Positions 47,321 to 60,060 of a stretch of 64,000 nucleotides of DNA are shown here, in pieces (positions within the stretch are counted from its first letter, which is position 1; each line of letters starts with the position of its first letter). A program made the translations under genes and the position numbers. The notes beneath the pieces are model-generated. The model was not told the origin of the DNA, did not search any database, and saw nothing but the letters and a program-made list of their open reading frames with translations. Source of the DNA: Phorcus lineatus. Lineage: Eukaryota > Mollusca > Gastropoda > Trochida > Trochidae. Location: positions 8,493,882 through 8,557,881 of the forward strand of contig OV121088.1 in assembly GCA_921293015.1 (NCBI GenBank), in the 5' to 3' direction.

Positions 47321-50300
47321 GGTAATTTTCTTGCTTTGTTTCGTAATGATTTATATGAATTTGGTTAATTCTTTTCGTTGTTAAGTAGGTTAGTGACATT
47401 TGGCTTTTCTTTTTGTCATGTTTTCATAATAAGAAGACAGGCGACCTTTACAGTTAAGAAGATATTAAAGAAGTTTGTAAAACTTGTAAATGTCACTGTG
47501 GCTCACCATACTTTCCGACCGTTTCATCTTTCTCTCCGCAAAGTTTCAACAAAACTCTTCAAAGGTATGTTAGCCATGGAACTTCACACAGAGCTGGTGA
47601 CATTTTACCTGAGGTAGTGTCACATTGTCAACAGCATTTCCACGAGATGTGGCTGACAGATATTTCAATAAGGTTAAGAATAAAGAAGTTGCTTAACCAT
47701 AAATATTGTCCTCATTAATTTTGTAAGTTGACAAGCAGGTTGTGAGGTTGTTTCAAGTGAGGAAATATTTATGTATTTTATGAGAATACAGAACTAATTG
47801 CTGAGACTGAACGAAGCAAATAAAAACAGAAAAGTAAGGTATCTAAAGATATAATAATTCTTCTATGATAATAAACAGCAGAGATAAGACAATAAATACA
47901 CAATAACAAATAAACACTGGAATAAAATGAAAGGTGCATAAGAATTCATTTTAATGAATGAATAAGATGAATGTTTGAAAATGAATATTGTTGCCTTGTG
48001 CATTCAAATGTGAATGAACACAACCCTATTATATTGATAACTTGAAATGTTGTTCCTATCAATTAATCTTATGTACAATAGATAAAGACATATCGCCAAC
48101 ACAATCCAGGAATAACATAACAGTTTTTCTGTTCATATGTGTTTTTATGACAGTAGGGTATTATTCGACAGTAAACTCATTTTCACAGCACAAAGTATAC
48201 AGATTAGTGTGTATAAAACTTATCAGTTCTCTGTCGACGGCCATACATGGGCACGTACAATACGCACAAAAGCTAATGGGTTGTTAACTAACGAGGGATA
48301 TCAAATTGAATATAATCAATGAACACCGGTGACCCCTCTCTCTACCCCAGATACAATCTCAGCTCCAATTATATGACTATACTGAATCAATCATATGTAA
48401 CAGACTATATACCGTATTCGATGTATAAGGCTCCCTGGGCACTTAGAATAATAAAAGAGGGGGCGCTTATATATTTATTAAAATGGCATTAAGAAAAAAG
48501 TGTATGTACAAGACTAAACTTAAAGCCTCTGACGAGCAAGATTTGAGGGCAAGAATAATTAATAATGCAACTTGTTATGAGAAAGTGGGGGGGAGGGGGG
48601 AGGATGTAAGTTTTACAAATGTGGTTGGGGTAACTAACAGCCATTGGGTTCTTATTGTGTCGACTACAGTATTCAAAATTCACGTGATTGTTGACAACAG
48701 AATTTTAAAAAAACATATAATCTGCTTAGTCAGTTTTTGCTGTTGTAAATAGGGCCGACGTTATCTGTACACATTGTATTAGTGTAACTGTCGGCTACAA
48801 TAAATCAAAACAAGGTACATGCAACAGGTCAATACTGTAAATCGATATTATTTACCTAATGAGCATAATTATTAAAAGCTTTTGAGTATGAGGGATAATA
48901 AATTTCCTAATGTTAAGAGTCAAATCGTCAGTGTGTGTAAACCAATTAGAACTCGTTAACGAGGACAGGTGTCTCACAATGGCTCTGTTATTGCATTTTC
49001 TAATGAGGCACTGTTCCGTGACTCAAATACCCCCCCCCCCTTTGCAGGTGATGTTATTTATGGAATGACAGGACCAATGTTATGTTCCTAGGACGTTCCT
49101 GGGTATTCCTAGGTCATAAAGTTAATGCCACATGTTCTCACATTGTGCTCCATACCTGCGCTCCCTTCGTTAGTCATATTCACCTGTATTGAGCTTCAAT
49201 CTATACCTGGCAGAATTTTACATGCAAGGCTTTCAACAAATTACTAGCAGCATTTAGACGAGGACAATAAAGTTGCTGTGAAGGGAAAACTAATCAATGT
49301 GATCGATTTTTAAGGTGTCGGGTAATGAAATAAACCACACCTCGGTCGTCGTACGATGAGTAAGTAATAGGTGATGCCAAGTGAATCGGAACTCTCCCGT
49401 GTTGGAGGAAAAAAGAGATAGTAACATTAGATACAGCATGGAGGATTCGTTAAACTTGATGTTCTATTCAGTGTATATTGCATTACTAAATTGTGATTTT
49501 TTTCATAAAATAAGGTTAATTTGAAGAAGTATCGGTTGGAATATGTTTCATTGAGGTTTTGCTAGAGGATGGGAATAGTTTTTAATAATTTTTTGTTTGT
49601 TATACAAACATCATAAATAACTTAATGCTATTCTATTTAAAAAGATTATGGTGGGTTTTTTCATGGTTACTTAGGTTACAATGTTTTATTGCAGTGACAA
49701 CATCATTAATGAAAAATGATCTGGATTAGAAAGGAGATTGTGTCACACAAGGACTTAACTTCTGAGTCATTTTTGTAAATCCATGGATTTGAATAAATTA
49801 CTGCAAGTTGATCATATTTATTTTCAACAATGTAACATCATTAATATTTGAACTATTTAATTTAGCAGAATGTATATTTATGATATTTTTATGAGAAAAT
49901 TTGTCATTACACCTTGAGTATTAAAATTCTATTTAAAAAGGTGAGGTCATGTCTTAGCTAATTCAGTTTAAGATTCTTTATATTTGAATTATGGCATATC
50001 AGTGAAATAAAGAATTTGAAATCCAGGTTTCCATGGTGACAAATTAAGTCGCCTTTTTTCTATTTTTTTTTTCCATTGCAGTTAAATTAGGTTAACAAAC
50101 ATGTTTCATTCTTGATTTAAACACAATTTTATTAAGGGTTAATCATTTTTAAAGTAAAATAACAGTTTTTATTATCTTTTTTTTATTATTTAAATTTTCC
50201 TTAGTGTTGTTTGTTTTAGGCAGTAGGAAGATAAATGGTTCATTTAAATAAATCATTACTTTTTATTTTACGGAAAAACTTATGAAATGAAGAAAATCAG

Positions 50301-51601
50301 GCGTGAACATTATTTATTCATTCTCTTGGTTCTATTTTGAAAAGAATAAACGTAGGAAATCTGACAAAATTTGATAAAATCAAAACTCTTAAAAGAAACC
50401 AATTATTAAGGGCCTACCTCATCTCACTCAGGTTCAACTTGTATGAAGCACCCTTTTCAGCACTCTTTATGAAGATAGAGCCTCAAGAGTTATCTCCCTT
50501 TGACCACTACTCTCAGGGTATTACTATGGCGTCTGCTTGAATGATTGCTTTACTGAGCCAATGTACCTCAATCATTCTGTTTCATTTGTTATCATAAAAC
50601 TATGATTTTTTAAATATTATTTGTGAAATGTTATCACAATTACATATTTTTACTGATTTTGAGGTTAAAATATAAACATTTGTGTAGAGAATTTTTTTAT
50701 CTCTTATATAATGATAGATAAAATATAATATATTTAGAAAACTAACAAGATTTTCATTACTGAATCATTTCTATCCAAGATGGACCACCAAACTGAATTT
50801 AAATTTTTCAGAATGATCAAGAGGTATCAAAGGTTATTCGATACACAAAATGTCAAACATTTGCTAAAAATAAAAATTCCATCAGAACCTTGTTTCTTTG
50901 TACTCAACAGATTAATTATAAATTTAACGAATCTGTTTAAATCATATTTTATCATCTAGAGAGGTTTTTCACATTTTATTAAAGCAGCTTAAAAAATTTA
51001 TGTTTTTGGGTTGGTAGATGTAATGTGAGTTTATGAAGATTAAGTGAGAGTGTTAACACTCCCAGATGTTGGTTATTCCGCTGGAAAATTAATCCAGCAG
51101 GGAAATTCTCAGTGTGACAGATTTAACACGGTGAGTTGCTTGTCATAAAACTTTCACTTATTAAGCCGCAACACATGCATATGAAACCATAAATTGGATG
51201 AATTGTTTCTATAAACCCTCTGGTTGGCGTCAAAGTTACATTTAACTGAAGACCTATCTTTTATGATTAACATTTTATATTGTATTATAATAATTTTTGG
51301 GATTGAACAAATATTTATCCATTTTAGACATTTTTTTCTTAAGTTGAATATAAGGTAAGTTGCACTTGAATTCTTGTTTCAAAGTTTATCAGAATTAGAT
51401 ATTTAAAAGCAAAATTATTATCTTCAGATCTACCAGTTAGTTAGAGACCATAATATTATGTGACATTCATGAAGATAAATCGTGTAATAAAGCAACATAA
51501 ATATGAAATATAGAGAAAAGGCTTAATAAAGAATGTTCTAAATAATGACTTCTTATGTTAAGGGTAGATGTATTTCAATGAAAATTATCATAACCTAAAT
51601 C

Positions 51602-51865
51602 ATTTAACCCTTTCAACCCCAGAAAACCAAACATAAATGTGTTAGGGACCTTTTTATATTCCTTAGTGGTTGAAAAGGTTAAGTTCAAGTAAATTTCAAT
51701 TACAACAAAATTGTAATTGATACAATCCTTAACCCATTTAACCCCCCCCCCCCCCCCCCCCCCCAAGTAAACAAAAACACAAATGCGTTAAAAGCCTGTT
51801 ATATGAAAGGGTTAAAATCAAGTAAATTTCAATAGCAACAAAATAAATGTCATATTGGATACAAC
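51602..51865. repeat. Diverged ~133-bp duplication with a 23-C run between copies
   Basis: CAAGTAAATTTCAAT occurs at 51686 and 51819, and related flanks (CATTTAACCC/ACCCTTTCAACCCC, AAATGTGTTA/AAATGCGTTA) mark two copies. The junction holds 23 consecutive C (51742-51764). Confidence 0.85.
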
Positions 51866-53275
51866 ATAAAGCAAAGTTTAGATCTGATATTTCTGATTTT
51901 TAAGTTCTGCAAATTCAGGAGGATGTTAATCAGTCTTATCAAATCTTATCGTGGTCTTTTTATTGAAGATGTGGAATGAAAATTAAGATTCTTGAACAAA
52001 TGGAAAAGCATTATATTTCTCTGATTGCTCTGAGTCACTTTGACATGCTTAAATATGATTCTTTTGGGGTAATGAATACAGAGTCGTAACAAATTAATTA
52101 ACCGATATACATTCTTCAAACCAAATGAAACATTGATCTACAGATCTTGAGATCGAAGTTCAGCTCCCAGGTATTAAATATAGAAAAATATGAAGTTAGA
52201 AGTAAAATATATATATATTTGTATGTATATATATGTGTATGTGTCATTCATACAAACAGCTGATCATGCGCAGGGGTTAAGCAAGGTCTCAGTGATAGAA
52301 CATCTGTTGTGTGGAACATGCATGTGCGTTTGTACAGCATGTGCAGCGTGCATACGGAAACAAGGGTCATTATAGAGAAGAATCTGCAACAATCAGTACA
52401 GATATCTGTTTTATGTTTAACTAATCGGTGTGGAGATGAAGCAGTCGAGATTTATTATCTGCGAGACATTTTTGACGCCTTGCCAATTTTTGATGCTGGA
52501 TTGTGATATGTTGTTAATTCATCTTGTCTGTTGTTACATAACTACTTACCTCATCTGATTCAAGGGCATGCACAATAAGCATCTTGTTTCCATCTTCAAC
52601 CTGAAACTGCTACCATTTTTTAATCATCAAATGTCAAACTATTCCTTGATAGGCTACATACAGGATAACTTGTTGGAAACAAATGGATATGGTCTTGCTT
52701 GGCAATGGTTAGACTAAATTTTGGATTTAAAAATTAAATTTAGTCTTTGAAATTATAGAATATTAACTGTTTTCTTCCATGTTCATTTCTTTCTTTTGCG
52801 TTTTATTTCATAAAGCAAGTCTTGACCTACTGAATGATGACTTAAACTGTATTTAAACTTTGTTTTCAAAAGCGTCCATCCTTAGAGCAGAACAATGGTT
52901 GGGGAAATAGTTGTTTTATTTCAAGAATAAGACTTAATCCTAGTGGAGAGTTAGCTCCATATAGATTTATGATATCTCTATTATTGTTTTTAATTTAACT
53001 TATCAACTATCCTGTTGCTTGTTTAACATCCTTCAATATACAGTATAGATTTACTATAGTTGACATCTTAACACTATCTTGTTAATTAACTGAAGGATAA
53101 TCATGACTGTGATAGAAAAACAGTGTAAAATTTCCATTATGTTTTCGTAGGCTGGAAATTGTCAACAAAAGAGTTGTTTCACCTTTTTTGAAAATGGTGT
53201 TTTGGCCTCTATTCAAACCAAACCGGATATCCGTTTCTTTGAGTTGCATTTAAGAAGTTGGTATGGTGGAGGAAA

Positions 53276-53518
53276 CTCAGCAAATTTGTCTGCAGTAGGG
53301 AACTGTTCTATACGCAGTCAGGTTTGGATGCAATGCTACACTGAATTTCAGCCTTGTACCACCCATGGTTCGCTAATTCCAGCCGATGCTCGCAGGTTTC
53401 ACCGCAATGCATATCCACAATAGTGTTGTGGGCTTTCTTCCTACAGTAATACTAGGAGTCGCAATATAAGTGAAATAACCTTGAAAGCGGCGTTAAACCC
53501 CAACTCACCTTACCTTAC
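53276..53518 (+). mobile_element. SINE family 1, 5'-truncated copy
   Basis: It lacks the tRNA-like head and starts near CTCAGCAAATTTGTCTGCAG. It runs through GTGCAATGCTACACTG and CACAATAGTGTTG to GCGGCGTTAAAC and an AACTCACCTTACCTTACC tail. No clean target duplication was found. Confidence 0.9.
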
Positions 53519-53529
53519 CTAATCTACAT

Positions 53530-53580
53530 CGAAACGTCACATCTCTTTGCAATAAAGAAGTTGTAGTTCCATAAATTTCT
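53530..53580 (-). repeat. Fragment of the dispersed foldback family
   Basis: CGAAACGT ... GCAATAAAGAAGTTG followed by CCATAAATTT matches, reversed, the arm of the 40.4-kb foldback and the 21.6-kb fragment. It lies just after the SINE tail. Confidence 0.5.
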
Positions 53581-54989
53581 AATTTCTCCAGATATCTATT
53601 CCCAAAAACTCTGCCAACAAAAAACAAGAGTTTTTTTTGTAAGTTTGTGTACCATGGAGAAGTGTTTGTTAACAAGCAAGTTTATTGTAATTAAACTATC
53701 GAATGTTATAATTCATTAGGCAAATCTATCATTTCCATATTGATCTGGAAAACACCATTGAGAATTAATCTTTAGAGGGAGGATTTGTTCTGAGCGACTG
53801 GTGATATTCCTAGATGGTTTTACAATCCAATCTATGGGTATATGTTTATCTACTGAGAGAATCATCAATCACGGCTAACAGAGTTACCATTTCTGTTTGT
53901 TTAGTTGAAAGAGATATTCTATCCAATAATCTATGAGACCTTCATCCTGTACATTTCACTGAGAAAGATGGTGACAGTATATTCTTCACTCCCTTCTTGA
54001 TTTCCTAGAGGAATATTAAGAATTCTGCAGCATATTTAAGTCAATTCTGCATCCCATTTCACTAAATTCTGCATAACATTCTGCAACTTAAACACTGAAA
54101 AGAATCGTACAAATAATGAAATACTTCATTCTATATCCTTTTATCATACTTTCTTTGGAGCTGAGTACTAAAAATTTGTTTTCAAAGGATAAACTTGTGA
54201 AAGGAACATCTTAAGTTGTAAAAAATATGCCTTGTGAACAAAATCTCACTTTGTTTTTATGAAGCAACACATAATTTTGTCCTTGAGCAATCATTTTTGT
54301 TTTGTGTTCTAAAATTTGTTCCCATTAATCAATTAGATTGATTCAGCATGTATTCTGCATAAAATGCTTTTTCTGCTGACCAGACCATTTTCTGCATTTG
54401 GAGCTTATTTCTGCGATTTCTCTGCAACCACTGAATTGCAGAAATCAGGAGAGAGTGATGCTACTTGTGTGTAATAATTCATAGTTCACACACACTTTCT
54501 TGTTTATGCTCTTGATCCATATGCTGCAGTTGTGTATCAATATTTGTAATAATCTGCTAATTGAGAAACTAGCTTGGTTTTGTAGATAATTAAAGTCATC
54601 CCACAAAAATTAAAATAAATGTTTCTTATCGCAAGCCAATGTTTTTTTTTAATCAAATGAAGCATTTTTTAAACCTTATACTACGAACAAAGCCTGATGA
54701 GTATAGAAGTTAAAATCATTGTAGAAAACTCTTATTCTGTTCAATGTTTATTTTATCATATCTAATATACAACAAAACTGATGAGCTACAGAGAAAAGGG
54801 TTCTAGTTTTAGCAATATCTTTTCAAATGTGACCAGAGGTAAGGCTTGATGGAGACCAATTAGTGAAAATCCAACACATTGGGAATATTTGAATCCAGGA
54901 TAGACTACTGGACTAATGAAAGTACTTGGTATGGTTATTATTCATAATTGATAGTTCATTTCCTATCAACTAACATCATAAGAGTTCAT
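53581..54989. other. AT-rich non-coding stretch
   Basis: No gene or organised repeat is recognised. Confidence 0.6.
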
Positions 54990-55420
54990 TTAAAGAGCCA
55001 CTCAGTGATTTTCATAAAATATTATTTACCTTTGATACGAACCTAAATGTCATATGTGGTGATATAGAATCAAAACATCTCAACTTGTAAAATGTAAAAA
55101 CAGCCTTATAAATGCACAGAGGTGTAGATATCACGTCCAATGGATACTAGTTATATAACCTAACAAACACTATCAACTCCTAACTGCCCTCCTGGTTATT
55201 TTAAGTAAGTCTCCAAAATTACGTTTGACTATTTGATGCGCTCCACTGTCCGGTTTTGGATCATAATTGCGACGTTCTACCTTCATATTGTCACATTTAT
55301 AAAAACCCTGAAGCTTTAAAATGTGTCTTTTTAGTAACAGTCGATACTTCGCGAACAAATTAAAACCATTGATTAAGTTTGGCATATATGACTTCAACAA
55401 CTCACGGAGTGGCTCTTTAA
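54990..55420. mobile_element. TTAA-flanked MITE
   Basis: TTAA at 54990-54993 and 55417-55420 bracket a 423-bp body with ends AGAGCCACTCAGTGA and, reversed, AGAGCCACTCCGTGA: 14 of 15 positions match. No transposase is encoded. The 55173-55508 minus-strand open frame only spans this element and the SINE and is not a gene. Confidence 0.88.
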
Positions 55421-55426
55421 TACTTC

Positions 55427-55743
55427 GTTGGCGGGATAGTGCATTGGTTAGCGCGTTCGACTTCGGATCAGGAGGTCCGTGGTTCGAATCCCGCCAGGGG
55501 CTCGGCAACTGTGTCTGCAGTAGAGAACTGTTCTACACGCAGTCAGGTTTGGGTGCAATGCTACACTGAAATTCAGTGCAGTACCACCCATGGTTCGCTA
55601 GTTCCAGCCGATGCTCGCAGGTTTCACCGCAATGCATAGCCACAATAGTGTTGCGGGCTTTCTCCCTGCAATAATACTAGCAGCCGCGATATAAGTGAAA
55701 TAATCTTGAAAGCGGCGTTAAACACCAACTCACCTCACCTCAC
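55427..55743 (+). mobile_element. SINE family 1, full-length reference copy
   Basis: The 317-bp copy has a complete tRNA-like head: A-box-like TAGTGCATTGGTTAGCGC, an anticodon-arm-like GACTTCGGATCAG resembling tRNA-Arg, and B box GGTTCGAATCC at 55481-55491. The family body follows and the tail is ACCTCACCTCACC after GCGGCGTTAAAC. A perfect 12-bp target duplication CTTTAATACTTC flanks it (55415-55426, 55744-55755). It inserted across the right TTAA of the adjacent MITE, so it is the younger insertion. An RNA polymerase III internal promoter is inferred from the A/B boxes. Confidence 0.96.
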
Positions 55744-55755
55744 CTTTAATACTTC

Positions 55756-57009
55756 ATATCATGAACAACACTTCATTCACAAAAGAAAAGGGCAGTTAGT
55801 GTGTAAGTGTTATCATTTCTAAAAATATTCTTAAGAAAATTTGAAGTGATGGGTGCTCAGATCTCTCAGATTTCCAGAGGTGTTTTCTCAATGTCAATGG
55901 CATGTTTGTGTAAGAATAAGAAGTAAACTGTTTACAAAAATGTGAATAAACAATGAAAGAAGATTTGCTATATTTTTCCATGTCGTTGTACAGCTCAGAA
56001 TAGCTATGCTTCCTTGAGATATATTTTTTTTTGCTCTGCACTCAAAAACCTTGACAGATGGTTGAAAAAAATAAGATAAATGACTTATTGTTTGGAAATA
56101 TATATAAATAAGATTCTAGATTAATGAGCACATGAATCTGACTCAGTATGTAATTGTTCAGATTAAGGATAATTTCTTGTGATTTATTAAGTTATTGTTC
56201 TCTAATATGAAGTAATTTTTGAGAGGAAATGGATGTTTATAATGGCAAATATAGAAGTAACTAATCCCCTATTTTGAATTCAGAAGTGACATTCGGTGCA
56301 TAAATCGTTTTGTTTACAATCATAGATAAAAGTTTTCAGATAGGTGCAGAGGCGGCAACTTGGTTTACATTGTTCCATAGTTTTCAAGCATATGTTGAAC
56401 GAAATAAGCGTCTATGGTAAAACTTCACTTGTTAGATCATATCAGAGTTGAAACACCTAAACTTTTTTATTTCATCTTCTACAAGTATGAGATTTTAATT
56501 CTATTTTGATTATGTAACCATTAATTCAAGACAACAAATTTGATTAAACATATCCTAAATTTTTTATTTTCATTACTTTTAACAGTAAGTTAGTGTGTTT
56601 CTTTGATTGAAAGAGCTACTATGTGGGATCATTGATATTAGAAAATATACATACCACATAGATCTATAAAAAGTTGTGGGATCATTTCATGCATTAAGGT
56701 GACATAATGAGAAAAGTTTAGAATTTGGACCCTTCAAATGTCAATTAGAAGTCCCATGGTACTCACAGAAATGTTTGAAACATCCCATCACCTATAAATA
56801 TGGAATATGTACCTTATTTTTTAAATTAAATAAAAACCATCTCAGACAACAACCACACAGCTGTCAGCATTGCATGTCACGTGACATAGACCTGTCATAC
56901 CTAATAGACATGGCTACGGATATTTAAAAATCAGGTCACATTCTAGAGGCAAATCTATGATGATAATAATAACTTTGTTGTCCAACATTAAATTAAGAGT
57001 TGGAAAAAT
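55756..57009. other. AT-rich non-coding stretch
   Basis: No gene or organised repeat is recognised. Confidence 0.6.
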
Positions 57010-57208
57010 TTATTTCTGTTCTTGGCAACTAAGAGCCATAGTGCAGTGTCAGTTAAAGCAATCTCCTATCATTGTATTGCTGAGTGTCAAGCAAGGGAGC
57101 AGCATCTCCCATCTCTTGACATCTTTTGGTATGATGTTGCTGGGAATCGAACCCTGGCATTTGAGGGGACAAGCAGTACACTCTACCAACTGAGCTACAT
57201 CACCATAC
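57010..57208 (-). mobile_element. Second tRNA-derived SINE-like element, minus strand
   Basis: The minus strand reads GTGATGTAGCTCAGTTGGTA (A box) and GGGTTCGATTCCC (B box), closing with ACATCA that can pair with the opening TGATGT. The head resembles tRNA-Ala, but the anticodon arm does not fold, so it is not a working tRNA. A downstream body contains TTGACACTCAGCAAT. It is unrelated to SINE family 1. The 3' limit is approximate. Confidence 0.7.
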
Positions 57209-59520
57209 ACATCAAGTCTAGATTTAATATTTCTCAGTGTTCCTATTAAAGAATTTAAATATCAAATCAAACAATCAAATTTGATTATTTCAGTTGCGAT
57301 GTTGTGAGTCGAGTCCGACTCCTTGATGCGTCTGACAAAACTCATGCATAGACCTGTCATGTCCCCCCTACTAGTTGTCATGTTGGCGCCATGTTGTCAT
57401 GTATGTCTTCCTGGATAAATTCACAGCACAAATCAGTTGATTATCATGCCCTCTGAGTATTTCCTTGTGAGCTTAAAGAAAAGAAGCAACTTGATTTTGA
57501 TAATGAATTCAACTTTATGTAAGATTTATTTCATTGATGTATAGGAGAAATTATTCCTCTAAAAAATAATTAATTCAACATAAGATAGGAACTGTTTCAT
57601 TGTTGTAAAAGGAAATTTAAGAATTCTTTTCAGGATGTGAATTATTAGGGCCATGTAGCATTATGTGCAACATATAAAAAGCGTCGCCATAGATCTTGTC
57701 AATTATGATTAGGGGTCAAATCATGATTCGAGTGTCCCCCTGAGTTCTTGGAGTGATGGACAGAGCAATATTTGGACAGATACAACTTGATATGCTCGAT
57801 TGATTGAGATCATTACTTCGACATTAACCTCTCTATATGAAGATGAGATATGGCCAACTCCTGCAAAACAATTGCTTTGAACTCACTTTGAATTGATTTC
57901 AGTTGAAATTAATAATTCAATGAATGTAATTGAATTATTATTGTGATTGGATCTTTGAATAATACAAATATTTCTGGGAGATTGATATTTCTTCTCCCTG
58001 TTTAATTCAGATATTTGTAATTGTTTTAGGTTGTTTTCAGAATCCAAAACGTGCATGGCAGTATTCATTAAAATTTGTGCTTTGTTAGATAATAGGGGTT
58101 AAAAGCTAAGAATTTTTAATATCTTTTAATCAAATTACTCTTTTGACAATTTGCTAATTTGTTTCCATGACAATCTGTGAATAGATTTGTAATATCTTAG
58201 AATCTGTTTTAAATCCATTTCATGTCCAAAAACTTTTTGAAACATAGATATTGCCTAAGATCATAAAACAAATCATTTCGTGGCATAGATTTAAAAAAAA
58301 AAGTTTTTAGTTTTATTGTGATAAATAAAATTAAGTCAGAACAAGAAATGTTACAGGTAGAAAAAATATAGCATTGTGTTTCCATCAAGACATAAAATAA
58401 ATAAAAATATTGCATGATCTTGCAAATATACAGTTCAACAGATTTTAAAGTTAAATAATACATAAGAATAGAATAGATATGAGACACGGTGACATTTCAG
58501 AATTTTAAGTTGAGTACCAAAATCTAATTTAATGCCTCAATATTTCAAATAGGAATCAATATTGATCCTGCATTGGTATCAAAGATGTGTAAATGTTTTT
58601 GTTTTTTTCTCAACATTCCTTTAACCCTGATAGCGTTCGATTTCATTGATGTAATTTGACATGGCACTGTCCTATGTGCTAAGTTTTGGAGTGTAACAGA
58701 GTTTGAGGAATAAAAGTGGTTACATTTTTAAAAAAAATAAAGAAATCTATGCAAGATGAGGAAAATGAATCTGACGTGTGAAAAAATGCTAACATAAACA
58801 GTTTATGAAATATTATAAAGTTACAAATCCGCAATATGTTGATTTAAAAAACAATAGACAACTCTTTTCAGTAACACAAATGTTTTTGTTATTATGTATA
58901 TCATGTATTATACAAATGTAAACATATACAACTGATAATACTGTAGGATTGTATATATGCTTATAAACAAATGTTCATACATATGTAACATCTAATGGGA
59001 AATAAAAACATTAAAATAAAAAAAACATTAAAAAAGGTAAAAATTCAGACCATATGTCAGGATTGTCAAGTTCAAGAATTCAAAATGCTCTTAACTTTGT
59101 TTTATTATGTGCTGTCTTAACGGCAATGTACAGAATGCAATTAAGAGAAAGGTAAGAAACACAAGTTTCCAGATTCGGCACATATTTCACGTCTTATGTT
59201 CCAGACTCATGATCTAGTGCTATGGACGTCACAGAGAAGACAAAGTAAATAAAATATATGAAGCACGAGATGTAGCATTTAGGTCCGTTGTCGACGAAGA
59301 GATGAATGTTCGAGTTTGTGTTCTCCTCCATTGACACACATACCCCGTAGATCAATATCTTCAATCTTAAGTAATGCTGACCCATCACTATACATCATCG
59401 ATGATCGCTCTGCACTCGTAGGTAGTGCTTCCCAACTTGCCAATGTCTGTAAGGTTGTTTCCAGTTCTAAAATTGATGAGTTCTTATAATTGATTTTGTA
59501 TGAATCGATTCAATAACTTT
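57209..59520. other. AT-rich non-coding stretch
   Basis: No gene is seen. A small perfect palindrome GAGTCG-AGTC-CGACTC lies near 57307-57322. Confidence 0.55.
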
Positions 59521-60060
59521 TATTTTGGTCCGTTTGTGGGTGGGTTGTCATTGCTATCTTATAACCATGATATTATATCTAATGTTAGAATTGATAACTA
59601 GAAGTTAGTCAGTTGGTTGGTTATCATTGCTTTCTTACAAGCATGACATAAGATCTGAATGCTACAATTGATAATTAAAAGAATTTGGTCAGTTGGTTGG
59701 TTATCATTGCTTTCTTACAACCATGACATAAGATCTGAATGCTACAATTGATAACTAAACGAATTAGTCAGTTGGTTGGTTATCATTACTTTCTTAAACA
59801 TATTTATTAGATGTAGTTGCAAGAATAGATCAATATATATGGTCAGTTTGTGGGTTGTCATTTTTATCCTTTAACCATTGGACTAGATCCAAATGCTAGA
59901 ATAGATAACTAGAATTTGTTCAGTTAGGGGGTCGTGATATCCTTCTTATAATCATGACATTAGATCTAAATGCTAAAATAGATCATTAGAATTTGGTCAG
60001 TTAGTGGTTTGTCTTGATGTTAATGCTAGAAATGATTATAAGAATCTGTCCATTAGTTTA
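59521..60060. repeat. Diverged tandem array, ~80-bp unit, six to seven copies
   Basis: GTTGGTTGGTTATCATTGC recurs at 59612, 59692 and (as TTATCATTAC) 59771, with older copies on both sides. Each unit holds CATGACAT-AGATCT-AATGCTA-AAT-GAT and AATTTGGTCAGT segments. Confidence 0.9.

Larger units (their letters stand above)
46481..53275. other. AT-rich non-coding stretch
   Basis: No gene is supported. It includes a two-copy 68-bp repeat (47184, 47252), a possible MITE end near 48411-48480 (ACCGTATTCGATGTATAAGG, then GGGGGCGCTTATATA), an 11-C run at 49030-49040, and the poly-C tract at 51742. Confidence 0.5.

Noticed and set aside
48483-48752. 89-codon open frame
   Set aside because: Follows a possible MITE end and a G-rich slip tract; composition is not protein-like and no family is recognised.
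55173-55508. 111-codon minus-strand open frame
   Set aside because: It spans the MITE right half and the SINE head; no codon signal or domain of its own.
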